64,000 nt of DNA, from assembly GCF_003315795.1 (NCBI RefSeq), contig NZ_QMEY01000011.1:62001-126000 (forward strand), read 5' to 3'. The DNA is from Spongiactinospora rosea. GTDB taxonomy: Bacteria; Actinomycetota; Actinomycetes; Streptosporangiales; Streptosporangiaceae. This document shows, piece after piece, positions 8,066 to 16,811 of this stretch. A program made the translations under genes and the position numbers. The notes below the pieces were generated by a model, which saw only the letters and a list, made by a program, of their open reading frames with translations, had not been told where the DNA came from and searched no databases. How positions within the stretch are numbered: position 1 is the stretch's first letter; the number at the start of each line of letters is the position of its first letter.

Positions 8066-9688
8066 ATGACGACCGGTAGACGGGTTCCTCGACTGGCCGC
8101 GGCGATGGCCGGGCTGTGCCTTGTGGTGACCGGCACCGTGATCGGCACCATGACCGGTACAGCCATCGGCGCCCCGGCGGAGCGGCCGGGACGCGGGGAC
8201 TGGCCGATGTGGCAGCAGGGCCCGTCGGGCCTGCGGCACAATGCCGCCGAGCGCGCGATCACCCCCCGCAACGTCGGCGGCCTGGAGCTCAAATGGGCCT
8301 TCACCTACCCGAAGGCCGCGGGCAACCCGCGCAGCCAGCCCGCCGTCGTCGGCGACACCGTCTACTTCGGCTCCCCAGAAGGCAAGCTGTACGCCAAGGA
8401 CGCCGCGACCGGCGCGGCCAGGTGGGAGTTCGACCTCGCCACGGTCGGCCAGGGCGAGGTCAAGGTCCAGGACGGCCCGGCCGTCGCCAGGGGCAAGGTC
8501 TTCTTCGGCGACACCCGCGGCTACTTCTACGCCCTGGACCAGCGCACCGGCAGGCTCACCTGGTCCCGGCGGCTGGACGACACGCTGTCGGCCGAGGTGA
8601 CCAGTTCCCCCCTGGTCTATGGAGATCGGGTCTACGTGGGCGTGGCCAGCAGCGAGTTCACCCTGGGCAAGGAGCACGACTGCTGCCGGTTCCGCGGCCA
8701 CCTCAACGCGCTGGACGCCGACACCGGCGAGCAGGTGTGGCGGTTCTACGTCACCCCGAAGCCGGTCGAGGACGGCACCTGGCCGAACGGCAGGACCCGC
8801 TACGCCCCTTCGGGCGGCGGCGTGTGGAGCAGCCCCGCCATCGATCCGGCCACCCGCACGGTCTACGTCGGCACCGGCCAGAACTACACCGGCAGCGCCG
8901 GGCACTACGACTCCGTGCTGGCGATCAACGCCGACACCGGACGCCCCCGCTGGACCCACAAGCTGACCGACGTGGACACCTGGCGCCTCGAATGCTATTA
9001 CCCCCCGCCTGGAGACCCCGGATACTGCCCCAACCTGCCCGAGGGCACCGCGCTCGACTTCGACCTCGGGGCCGCGCCCAACCTGTTCAGGGCGGGCGGG
9101 CGGTTCCTGGTCGGGATCGGCCAGAAGTCGGGCGTGTACCACGTACTGGACGCCCGCACCGGGCGGATCGTGTGGCAGCGGGCACTCGCCGTCCCGCAGC
9201 CCGGCGCGGGCCGCACCGGGATCTACTGGGGCTCAAGCCACGACGGCGAACGCCTCTACGTGGCCACCAACGTGGCCGATCCCGGCACGCTGTTCGCGCT
9301 CGACCCGGCCACCGGCCGGGTGCTGTGGGCGACGCCCAACCCGGCCGACGGCTGCACCACCGGCGGCGCGGCGCAATACCCGGACGTCTGCCTGCTCGCT
9401 CACACCCCCGCCGTCTCCAGCACTCCCGGACTGGTGTGGGAGGGCAGCACGGACGGCAAGATCCGCGCCTACTCGGCGAAGACCGGCGAGGTGTTGTGGA
9501 CGTACGACACGATGCAGGTCGTCCAGGGCGTCAACGGGCTGACCGGGCGCGGCGGGCAGCTCTCCGCGGGCGGCGGGGTCGTGGTCGCGCACGGCATGCT
9601 GTACGTCCAGTCCGGCTACGGCCCGTGGCCGCTGCCCACCTACCCGAACCCGTACGGCGCGGTCTTCATGGCCTTCGGCCCCCGCTGA
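8066..9688 (+). CDS. Secreted PQQ-type beta-propeller (quinoprotein dehydrogenase-like) protein
   Basis: Likely an exported quinoprotein-fold protein, perhaps an alcohol or polyol dehydrogenase. 540 aa starting at the ATG at 8066 behind GAGGAGAGG; an open frame extends upstream but without a ribosome site. Residues 1-36 form a signal peptide (MTTGRRVPRLAAAMAGLC... ending GTAIGA). The mature part has repeated PQQ-blade motifs such as GKLYAKDAATGAARWEF, YFYALDQRTGRLTW, HLNALDADTGEQVWRF and LFALDPATGRVLW. A vicinal Cys-Cys pair lies in HDCCRFRG. Adjacent cysteines form a strained disulfide next to PQQ in true quinoprotein alcohol dehydrogenases, so a catalytic role is plausible. There is no fused cytochrome c motif (CxxCH). 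No PQQ biosynthesis gene is seen in the window. Confidence 0.8.
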   Translation: MTTGRRVPRLAAAMAGLCLVVTGTVIGTMTGTAIGAPAERPGRGDWPMWQQGPSGLRHNAAERAITPRNVGGLELKWAFTYPKAAGNPRSQPAVVGDTVYFGSPEGKLYAKDAATGAARWEFDLATVGQGEVKVQDGPAVARGKVFFGDTRGYFYALDQRTGRLTWSRRLDDTLSAEVTSSPLVYGDRVYVGVASSEFTLGKEHDCCRFRGHLNALDADTGEQVWRFYVTPKPVEDGTWPNGRTRYAPSGGGVWSSPAIDPATRTVYVGTGQNYTGSAGHYDSVLAINADTGRPRWTHKLTDVDTWRLECYYPPPGDPGYCPNLPEGTALDFDLGAAPNLFRAGGRFLVGIGQKSGVYHVLDARTGRIVWQRALAVPQPGAGRTGIYWGSSHDGERLYVATNVADPGTLFALDPATGRVLWATPNPADGCTTGGAAQYPDVCLLAHTPAVSSTPGLVWEGSTDGKIRAYSAKTGEVLWTYDTMQVVQGVNGLTGRGGQLSAGGGVVVAHGMLYVQSGYGPWPLPTYPNPYGAVFMAFGPR

Positions 9689-9711
9689 CACCCGCAACGA
9701 GAAGGAAGGAT

Positions 9712-11382
9712 CTACGCCTGGAGGCTGCGAAGGGCCTCGTAGAAGTCGTGGTGGCGGCCCAGTTCGTGTTCCACCGGGGCGATGACCAGGCTTTCCGACA
9801 GGGCGGCGACGCGGCGGCGCATCTCGCGTTCGACGTGTTCGCGTTCCTTGCCCGCGGCCAGCACCACGAAGTTGCGGGCGGCCACGGCGGACAGGACGCC
9901 CAGGCCGAGGGCGGAGATCATGATCAGCCCGACCCACGGGAGGGTGCCCAGGTCGGACAGGCCGCCGAGGGCGGACGGGGGCGCGCCCGCGCCCAGCACG
10001 CCGTACGCGAGCGTCGCGCCGCACCATGCCAGGCCCGCGACGAAGATCACGACGAGCAGCCACTGCCACAGTTGCAGCAGCCGCCAGGAGCCGGGGACGC
10101 GGTCCAGGCGCGGGGCGATGAGGGACAGCTCGTCGGCCATCGCGCGCGGGATGTCCCGTATGTGTGAGCGCGCCGCCTGACGTACCCGGCTGCGCCACGA
10201 CTCGTGCATGCCCGCCGACAGCCCGTCGGCCAGCGCCTGCACGGCGTTGTCCACCTCGGCGGGCTGGGCGCTGACCTCGCCGCCGGGCACGTCGCCGATC
10301 TCGGCGCGCAGCTCGCCCAGGCGCAGGTTCTTCAGCGGGTCGCCCTGCAGCCGCCCGGCCCACCGGGCGTACGGCCAGCCGACCCAAGTCGCCGAACGGG
10401 CGGCGTAGACGTTCTCCATGGCCTCGCCGATGGCCGGGACGCCGGTGGCGTCGCACAGCGCGTCGGTCAGGCCCACCCTGCGGGCGGCGTCGACCGTGGC
10501 GGGGCTCGCGGCCGGGTCGGTCTCCGGCAGGAGCTCGGACATGGCGCGGGTGACCCGCTCGACGTCGGCCTCAAGGCGCTGGATCGCGGCCCTGCGCCGG
10601 GACACGGCGTCGGCGAGCACGGCCTTGAGGTCTTCGGAGCCGCGCGGCACCGCGGCGGAGGTGGCGACCACGCGGGGGTTCTTGACGCCTTCCTTCTCCA
10701 GCAGCCGGGTGAGGTCGGCGACGCACTCGGCCAGCTCTTCGGGGCTCAGCCGGTCGGCGTGGTTGAGCGCGTAGACGGTGACCGCGTCGTGGCCCGACAG
10801 TTCGGCGATGTAGCGCAGGTGGGTGGAGGCGTCGGCGTACTTCTGCGGGTCGAGCACCCACACCACCAGGTCGGCGATGCCGATGAGCCGGTCGGCCTCG
10901 TGGTCGGTGAGCGCGCGGATGGAGTCGTGGTCGGGCAGGTCGAGCAGGATCAGGCCGTGCAGGTGCCCGTCGCCCTTGTCCAGCGCGCTGGCCCTGGCGA
11001 AGCGGTGCCGCCACTCGATCTGCAGCCAGTCCAGCAGCGGGCCCGCGCCTTCCAGGCCCCACACGCACGCGTGGGTGCGGGAGGTGGTGGGACGGCGTAC
11101 GCCGGTGGGCGACAGCTCCAGCCCTGAGACGGAGTTGAACAGCGAGGACTTGCCGCTGCCCGTGCCGCCCGCGAGCGCGACCACGGTGTGCTCTGAGGAC
11201 AGCTTGAGCCGGTCGCCCGCGCGCAGCAGGACCTGTGTCGCGTCTTCGAGCAGTCCGGGATCGACCGTGCCCGCGCCGAGTTCGACCAGGCGGGACAGGG
11301 CGGCCAGGCGGGAGCCGAGGCCGGGCCTGGGGCGTCCGCCGCCCGCGGGGATCGAGGGTGTGCCGGTGGTAGCAGTGCTCAT
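9712..11382 (-). CDS. Dynamin-like GTPase with two C-terminal membrane segments (DynB-type)
   Basis: 556 aa. P-loop GGTGSGKS at about 72-79, switch-like GVRRPTTSRTHACVWG, G3 LLDLPDHDS and G4-like ALNHADRL fit the bacterial dynamin/YfjP GTPase group. Two hydrophobic segments (about 425-455 and 475-495) anchor it in the membrane, followed by a charged C-terminal helix. It overlaps the preceding GTPase gene by 4 nt (ATGA at 11379-11382), so the pair is translationally coupled. In Streptomyces a pair of this architecture (DynA/DynB) stabilises FtsZ rings at sporulation septa; the same role here is inference from architecture and pairing. Confidence 0.8.
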   Translation of the reverse strand: MSTATTGTPSIPAGGGRPRPGLGSRLAALSRLVELGAGTVDPGLLEDATQVLLRAGDRLKLSSEHTVVALAGGTGSGKSSLFNSVSGLELSPTGVRRPTTSRTHACVWGLEGAGPLLDWLQIEWRHRFARASALDKGDGHLHGLILLDLPDHDSIRALTDHEADRLIGIADLVVWVLDPQKYADASTHLRYIAELSGHDAVTVYALNHADRLSPEELAECVADLTRLLEKEGVKNPRVVATSAAVPRGSEDLKAVLADAVSRRRAAIQRLEADVERVTRAMSELLPETDPAASPATVDAARRVGLTDALCDATGVPAIGEAMENVYAARSATWVGWPYARWAGRLQGDPLKNLRLGELRAEIGDVPGGEVSAQPAEVDNAVQALADGLSAGMHESWRSRVRQAARSHIRDIPRAMADELSLIAPRLDRVPGSWRLLQLWQWLLVVIFVAGLAWCGATLAYGVLGAGAPPSALGGLSDLGTLPWVGLIMISALGLGVLSAVAARNFVVLAAGKEREHVEREMRRRVAALSESLVIAPVEHELGRHHDFYEALRSLQA

Positions 11383-13343
11383 CGTGCGGCCTCTAGGTTG
11401 TACGTCGCCTGGTACAAACGGGACGCGGCGGTCTCGTCGGGGATGCCCGCGCCGTCCAGCGCCCTGGCGTAGCGCAATGTCTCCTCATCGAACAGGGTGT
11501 TGATCCTCGCCCGCAGGTCGTTGCGGGCCTTGACGCTGATGTGGCGCAGCGACTCGGCGCCGAGCAGCGCGCGCAGCAGGCGCTGCGGCATCGGGCCGGG
11601 GCCGCCCTCGATCTCGGGCATGCCGTACCCGAGTAAGCCCACGGTGAAGACCAGGCCGAGTGATTCCTCGTCGAAGGAGGTCACCTTGGCGACCGTCCGC
11701 TTCGTCACGCCCTCCTTGCGGATCATCGCGACCAGGTGGTCCTGCCAGGCGGTGATGGCCCGCCCGGTGCGGCGCGCGAGGTCGTCGGTGGCGTCGCTGA
11801 GGCCGGGGGTGGCGGCCAGGCGTTCGCCGTGCGTGCCACGGACGGCCCAGCGCGCGGCCACGCCCTCCGCGGCGCGCTGCGCGGAGGAGATGACCACGGC
11901 CTCCAGTCCGGCCCGCAGCGCGGACTTCAGCGCGCGCTGTCGTTCGGGGGCCTGCCGGGCGGCCTTGCCGCCGAACCTGCCGGGCTTGCGCAGGCTGAGC
12001 GTGCGGACCAGGTCGCCGGAGCCGGTGAAGTCCTGCCAGCGGGCCAGGACCTCGCCGCGCATCAGCGCGCCGTTGCGGGTGACCTCGTCGATCTCGGCGA
12101 GGGCGCCGCCGTAGGCGTCGTCCACGTCGGCGCGCAGCCCGGCGCGGAAGGCGACCTGGGTCTCGACGTGGCGGGCGAGGGCCGGTACGCGGGTGCGGAA
12201 GCTGTCCAGGACGGTGCCGAGCATGGCGCGTACGGCCTGGTCGCGCCGCTCCTCGTCCACCGACAGGCCGGTCAGCCACATCCGCAGCTCGGCGATCTCG
12301 GCCTCCGGTAGCCGGCCGTCCTCGACCGCGCACTCGCTGATGACGAACCGCTCGGCCTCGCCCAGGCCGTACTCGGTGAGCATCCGGACGAAGTGCTTGA
12401 CCACGACCTCGCGGGCCCGGGGCGGCACCCGGGAGAGGACGATGGCCAGCCGCGCGCCGCGCTCCTTGGCCATCCGCAGCAGCCGCCAGGCGGGCGCGTC
12501 GGCGTAGCGGGCGGCGGTGGTGACGAAGATCCACAGGTCGGCGGCGTCCAGCATGCGCTGGGCCACGTCGTGGTGGGTCTCCCGCACGGAGTCGATGTCG
12601 GGGCTGTCCAGCAGCGCGATGCCCTGGGGCAGCCGCTCGCTGGGGGCCACGACGAGATCGCCGGGGCCGGTGTCGGGGCCGGGGGCCTCGACCCTGGTGA
12701 GCCCGCCGAGCAGGCCGCCCTGGTCGAACCGGCCGCGGTCGTAGGGGTGGCAGGCGAGCACGGGGGTGCCGGTGGTGGGACGGCGTACGCCCGTGGCGCT
12801 GACCTTGGTCCCGGCCAGCGAGTTGACCAGGGTGGACTTGCCCGCGCCGGTGGATCCGGCGACGACCACGAGGGCGGGGGCGGTGCTCATCCGGACCCGG
12901 GGCACGACGTAGTTGTCGAGCTGGGCGATGATCTCCTCGCGCGCCTTGGCGGCCTCCTGCGCGCCCGGGGCGTTCGCGCCGAAGCGCAGGCCGGCGACGG
13001 TCTCCTTCAGGGAGCCGAGGGCCCTGGCGAGGACTTCGGCCGCCTCGTCGGGCAGCGGGATCTCCTTCTCGGAGCCGGTGGCCTCGCCGGGACCGGCGTC
13101 GGCCCAGAAACCCGGCTCCTCGCGAGCGGCGTCCTCATCATCGAGATCATCGAGATCATCGGGGCCACCGGGATGACCGGGATCGTCGCTCTCGGCGCCC
13201 TGCGGCTCCGCGTCGTCGTCACGGATCGGCCGGAAGGACACGGTCTGCTCGCCGACGGTCTCCGGCTCCGCCGTCTCGGGCACGCCGGAGTCGTCATCGG
13301 CGGAGTCCCCGAGCCCGGGGGGCCTGTTGGCTGCTGACTTCAC
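11379..13343 (-). CDS. Dynamin-like GTPase with acidic N-terminal extension (DynA-type)
   Basis: 654 aa. Residues 1-95 are acidic and disordered (DDLDDLDDEDAAREE). The GTPase domain follows, with P-loop GSTGAGKS at 163-170, GVRRPTTGTPVLACHP, and G3 LLDSPDIDSV. The rest is helical with no convincing membrane span, in contrast to its partner. The start is the GTG at 13343, which overlaps the cobA stop (GTGA at 13340-13343). It therefore shares an mRNA with the siroheme/cobalamin enzyme upstream and with the second GTPase downstream. The two proteins probably work as a heteromeric membrane-remodelling pair. Confidence 0.8.
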   Translation of the reverse strand: MKSAANRPPGLGDSADDDSGVPETAEPETVGEQTVSFRPIRDDDAEPQGAESDDPGHPGGPDDLDDLDDEDAAREEPGFWADAGPGEATGSEKEIPLPDEAAEVLARALGSLKETVAGLRFGANAPGAQEAAKAREEIIAQLDNYVVPRVRMSTAPALVVVAGSTGAGKSTLVNSLAGTKVSATGVRRPTTGTPVLACHPYDRGRFDQGGLLGGLTRVEAPGPDTGPGDLVVAPSERLPQGIALLDSPDIDSVRETHHDVAQRMLDAADLWIFVTTAARYADAPAWRLLRMAKERGARLAIVLSRVPPRAREVVVKHFVRMLTEYGLGEAERFVISECAVEDGRLPEAEIAELRMWLTGLSVDEERRDQAVRAMLGTVLDSFRTRVPALARHVETQVAFRAGLRADVDDAYGGALAEIDEVTRNGALMRGEVLARWQDFTGSGDLVRTLSLRKPGRFGGKAARQAPERQRALKSALRAGLEAVVISSAQRAAEGVAARWAVRGTHGERLAATPGLSDATDDLARRTGRAITAWQDHLVAMIRKEGVTKRTVAKVTSFDEESLGLVFTVGLLGYGMPEIEGGPGPMPQRLLRALLGAESLRHISVKARNDLRARINTLFDEETLRYARALDGAGIPDETAASRLYQATYNLEAAR

Positions 13344-14572
13344 GGAATCCGCTCCGCTCGAACCATCTCGACCTCCTGGCCGACCTTCACGACCTCGCCG
13401 ACGAGCACGATCGCCGGCGGCCGTATTCCAGCCGCGGTCACGCGCTCGGCCACTGTGGACAGCGTGGCGTAAAGAGCGCGCTGCGTCGGAAGAGTACCGT
13501 CCTGTACCACCATTACGGGAGTTTCCGGCGAACGTCCTTCTTGTTGCAATGCGTCGGCTACGTCGGGGATTCGTTCGACGGCCATCATCAGCACCAGCGT
13601 TCCGCTCGACCTCGCCATCGCGGGCCAGTCCACCGTGGAGCGCGGGTCGCCCGGCGGGACGTGTACCGAGATCACGTGAAACTCCTGGCTGACCCCCCGA
13701 TGGGTGACCGGCACGCCCGCGGCCCCCGGCACCGCGACGGCGCTGGTGATGCCCGGGACGACGGTCACCGGGATGCCCGCGCGGGCGCAGGCCAGCATCT
13801 CCTCCCCGCCCCTGCCGAAGACGAACGGGTCGCCGCCCTTGAGCCGGACCACGAACTTCCCGGCGCGGGCCCGCTCGACCAGCAGCTCGTTGATCTTGTC
13901 CTGGGCCAGCGCCCGGCCGTAGGGGATCTTGGCGGCGTCGATCAGCTCCACGTCGGCGGGCAGCTCGTCGAGCAGCACGCGGGGCGCGAGCCGGTCGGCC
14001 ACCACCACGTCGGCCTGGGACAGGAGCTGCCGCCCGCGCACGGTGATGAGCCCCGGGTCGCCGGGGCCGCCGCCGACCAGCGCGACGCCGACGGGCTTGG
14101 TACGGCTGCGCCGGGCGTCGACCGTGCCGTCGCGCAGCGCGCCGGTCACCGCGTCTCTGATCCCGGCGGCCCGGCGCGGGTCACCGCCCGCGGTGACGGC
14201 GACGGTGATCTCGCCGACCCTGCCCGAGGCGGGCGTCCAGGCGGCGGAGGCGTCTCTGTCGTCGGCGCGGACGCACCACACGCGTTTGGCCTCCGCCTCG
14301 GCGGCCACGGCGGTGTTCACCGCGCGGTCGTCGGTGCAGGCGTGCACGAGCCAGGCGCCGTCGCAGTCGCCGACCGCGTACGGCCGGGACAGCCAGGTCA
14401 CCCGCCCGGCGGCGATCAGGTCGTCCAGCGCCGGCGTGACGCTCGGGGACACCAGTGTGACCTCGGCGCCGGCCTCGATCAGGGCGGGAACGCGCCGCTG
14501 GGCGACCCGGCCCCCGCCCACGACGAGCACCCGCCGCCCGGAGAGGCGAAGACCGAGCAGGTAGGGGGACAT
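13340..14572 (-). CDS. cobA: Uroporphyrinogen-III C-methyltransferase fused to precorrin-2 dehydrogenase
   Basis: Bifunctional siroheme/cobalamin enzyme, 410 aa. The N-terminal half is a Rossmann precorrin-2 dehydrogenase (LVVGGGRVAQRRVPALIEAGAEVTLVSP). The C-terminal half from about residue 160 is a SUMT methyltransferase with GGGPGDPGLITVRG, the substrate region KGGDPFVFGRGGEE, and VPGITSAVAVPGAAGVPVTHRG. It converts uroporphyrinogen III to precorrin-2 with two SAM and can oxidise it to sirohydrochlorin. It can thus feed both siroheme and the cobT/cbiX/cobL genes to the right. The start is the ATG at 14570-14572 with GGGAGAT upstream. Its stop overlaps the next gene's GTG. CysG-style naming is equally possible. 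Confidence 0.93.
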   Translation of the reverse strand: MSPYLLGLRLSGRRVLVVGGGRVAQRRVPALIEAGAEVTLVSPSVTPALDDLIAAGRVTWLSRPYAVGDCDGAWLVHACTDDRAVNTAVAAEAEAKRVWCVRADDRDASAAWTPASGRVGEITVAVTAGGDPRRAAGIRDAVTGALRDGTVDARRSRTKPVGVALVGGGPGDPGLITVRGRQLLSQADVVVADRLAPRVLLDELPADVELIDAAKIPYGRALAQDKINELLVERARAGKFVVRLKGGDPFVFGRGGEEMLACARAGIPVTVVPGITSAVAVPGAAGVPVTHRGVSQEFHVISVHVPPGDPRSTVDWPAMARSSGTLVLMMAVERIPDVADALQQEGRSPETPVMVVQDGTLPTQRALYATLSTVAERVTAAGIRPPAIVLVGEVVKVGQEVEMVRAERIP

Positions 14573-14655
14573 GGCGGCCGATCTCCCATTCGCGAGACTT
14601 GCATGTTAGGAGGTAAACCTACCGGCTGAGTCCTCCGGATTTCGCTGCCCGTGCG

Positions 14656-15669
14656 CTAACGGCCGTCGAGCAGTGGCTGACGTGGGTCCCATGGCGGGTG
14701 GCCGGAGGCGTCGCGCCGCCTGCGCGCCATCGCGGACAGGGCTTCGAGCACGACCCGGTTGCCGAGCGCGGCGGTGATCCCGGCCTGGTCGTACGGCGGC
14801 GCGACCTCGACGAGGTCCATCCCCACCACGGGCAGTTCGTAACAGATCCGGCGCACCGAGTCGAGCAGCCCGCGTGCGGACAGCCCGCCGGGCTCGGGGG
14901 TCCCGGTGCCGGGGGCGGCGGCGGGGTCGCACACGTCGATGTCGACCGACAGGAACACGCCCTCGCACTCGTCGAGCGCGATCCCGAACGCCTCGGTCAG
15001 GCACTCGCCCAGGCCGCGCGCCCCGATCTCGGTCATCTCGTAGGAGCGCATGTCGCGTTCGGCCATCCAGCGCAGTGTCTCGGGGCCGGGCCAGTAGCCG
15101 CGCAGGCCGATCTGGAGGAACCGGTCGCCGCGTACCGCCCCGGACTCGATGAGCCTGCGCATCGGCTGGCCGTGACCGTACAGGTGGCCGAAGGCGACGT
15201 TGCCGGTGTCGGCGTGGGCGTCGAAGTGGATCATCGAGACACGGCCCATGCCGCGGACCCGGGCCACGCCCCTGGCGTCGGGCAGCGCGATGGTGTGGTC
15301 GCCGCCCAGCACGATCGGGACCGCGCCGCTTGCGGCGATGCGCCGCACCGCCTCCTCGATGGCGGCGATCGAGCCCTCGACGTCACCGGAGTAGCACTCC
15401 ACGTCGCCCGCGTCGAGGACCCGCAGGTCGGCGAGGGCGTCCACGCGCAGCGCCAGACTCGGCCGGGAGCCGTCGTGCGGCAGGTAGCACGCCTGGCGGA
15501 TGGCCGAGGGGCCGAACCTGGCCCCCGGCCGGTTGACGGTGCCCCCGTCGAACGGCGCGCCGAGGATCACCACGTCGGCGGCGGCGAACGTGCCGGGATC
15601 GGTGACGTCGCACCGGTCGACGCCGAGGAAGGTGATGTCGGCTCCGTACATCGGCCCGTATCTGGCCAC
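14656..15669 (-). CDS. speB: Agmatinase / ureohydrolase family protein
   Basis: Mn-dependent ureohydrolase, 337 aa, hydrolysing agmatine or a related guanidino compound to the amine plus urea. All metal-binding motifs are present: LGGDHT, HFDAHADT and SVDIDVCDPAAAPGTGTPEPGG. The start is the GTG at 15669 with AAGGAGC 7 nt upstream. It lies in the same orientation as cobT (65 bp) and cobA (83 bp) and may be co-transcribed, although it has no evident role in cobalamin synthesis. Guanidinobutyrase or guanidinopropionase specificity cannot be excluded from sequence alone. Confidence 0.88.
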   Translation of the reverse strand: MARYGPMYGADITFLGVDRCDVTDPGTFAAADVVILGAPFDGGTVNRPGARFGPSAIRQACYLPHDGSRPSLALRVDALADLRVLDAGDVECYSGDVEGSIAAIEEAVRRIAASGAVPIVLGGDHTIALPDARGVARVRGMGRVSMIHFDAHADTGNVAFGHLYGHGQPMRRLIESGAVRGDRFLQIGLRGYWPGPETLRWMAERDMRSYEMTEIGARGLGECLTEAFGIALDECEGVFLSVDIDVCDPAAAPGTGTPEPGGLSARGLLDSVRRICYELPVVGMDLVEVAPPYDQAGITAALGNRVVLEALSAMARRRRDASGHPPWDPRQPLLDGR

Positions 15670-15734
15670 CGCGCGCTCCTTCCGGCCACCGGCCTACCTT
15701 CCCGGGCGCGGGCGTCTCATGCCCCGTGGCGGGG

Positions 15735-16802
15735 TCACGCCTCCTTGTCGGTCACCCCGGCGGCGTCGAAGGTCGCGACATCCTGCATGACGCGTACGGC
15801 GGCGCACACGAGCGGGTGCGCCAGCAGCGCGCCGGTCCCCTCGCCGAGGCGGAGTTCGAGGTCCACCAGCGGGCGCAGCCCGAGGTGGTCCAGGGCCAGG
15901 CGGTGGCCCGGCTCGGCGGAGCGGTGCCCGGCCACGCAGTGGTCCACGGCGGCGGGGGCGAGCGCGGCGGCGGCCAGCGCCGCGGCCCCGGCGATCACGC
16001 CGTCCAGGATCACCGGCACCCGCGAGGCCGCCGCCTTCAGGATGAACCCGGCGATGGCGGCGTGTTCCAGGCCGCCGACCGCGCGCAGCGTGTCGAGCGG
16101 CCCGGCCTCGCACAGCGACCGGTTGACGGCCAGCGCCTCCCGGACGATGTCGATCTTGTGGGTGTGCGTCTCGTCGTCGATCCCGGTGCCCCTGCCGGTG
16201 GCGCCCTCCGGGTCGGCGTCGCAGTATGCGCAGATCAGCGCCGCGGAGGCGGTGGTGTTGGCGATGCCCATGTCGCCCGCGACCAGGCAGCGGGCACCGG
16301 CGGCCAGCAGGTCCGCGGCCACCGCGATGCCGGTCTCCAGCGCGGCCACGACCTGCTCGCGGGTCATGGCAGGGCCGCGTGACAGGTCGGCCGTGCCCCG
16401 GGCGACCTTGCGGACCAGCAGGCCGTCGCCGGGCGGCAGGTCGCCCGCCACGCCGACGTCCACGACGGTGACGGACGCGCCCATCTGGGCGGCGAACGCG
16501 TTGGCGACGGCTCCCCCGGCCAGGAAGTTGGCCACCATCTGGCCGGTGACCTCCTGCGGCCACGGGCTGACGCCGCGCACGTAGACGCCGTGGTCGGCGG
16601 CGAAGATGGCGAGGGCGGCGGGGACCGGCATGGGGGGCGGGCTGACGCCGGCCGAGCCCGCCAGGCGTACCGCGACCTCCTCCAGGACGCCGAGCGAGCC
16701 CCGCGGCTTGGTCAGGCGGTCCTGGTGGGCCGCCGCCTCGGCGAGCACGGCGGGGTCGGCGGGGCGTACGGCGGCGATCGTCGCGTCAAGCAGGGGGCTC
16801 AT
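15735..16802 (-). CDS. cobT: Nicotinate-nucleotide-dimethylbenzimidazole phosphoribosyltransferase
   Basis: Makes alpha-ribazole phosphate, the lower-ligand nucleotide of cobalamin, from DMB and nicotinate mononucleotide. 355 aa. Hallmarks include LTKPRGSLGVLEEVAVRLAG, FAADHGVYVRGVSPWPQEVT, VAGDMGIANTTASAAL, GTGIDD and GHRSAEPGH. The C-terminal catalytic Glu region (LRLGEGTGALLAHPLV) is intact. I start at the ATG at 16802 (GAGG 7 nt upstream) rather than at the TTG one codon earlier. It follows cbiX with a 9-nt gap and so is probably in one transcript with it. Confidence 0.93.
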   Translation of the reverse strand: MSPLLDATIAAVRPADPAVLAEAAAHQDRLTKPRGSLGVLEEVAVRLAGSAGVSPPPMPVPAALAIFAADHGVYVRGVSPWPQEVTGQMVANFLAGGAVANAFAAQMGASVTVVDVGVAGDLPPGDGLLVRKVARGTADLSRGPAMTREQVVAALETGIAVAADLLAAGARCLVAGDMGIANTTASAALICAYCDADPEGATGRGTGIDDETHTHKIDIVREALAVNRSLCEAGPLDTLRAVGGLEHAAIAGFILKAAASRVPVILDGVIAGAAALAAAALAPAAVDHCVAGHRSAEPGHRLALDHLGLRPLVDLELRLGEGTGALLAHPLVCAAVRVMQDVATFDAAGVTDKEA

Positions 16803-16811
16803 CAACCATCC

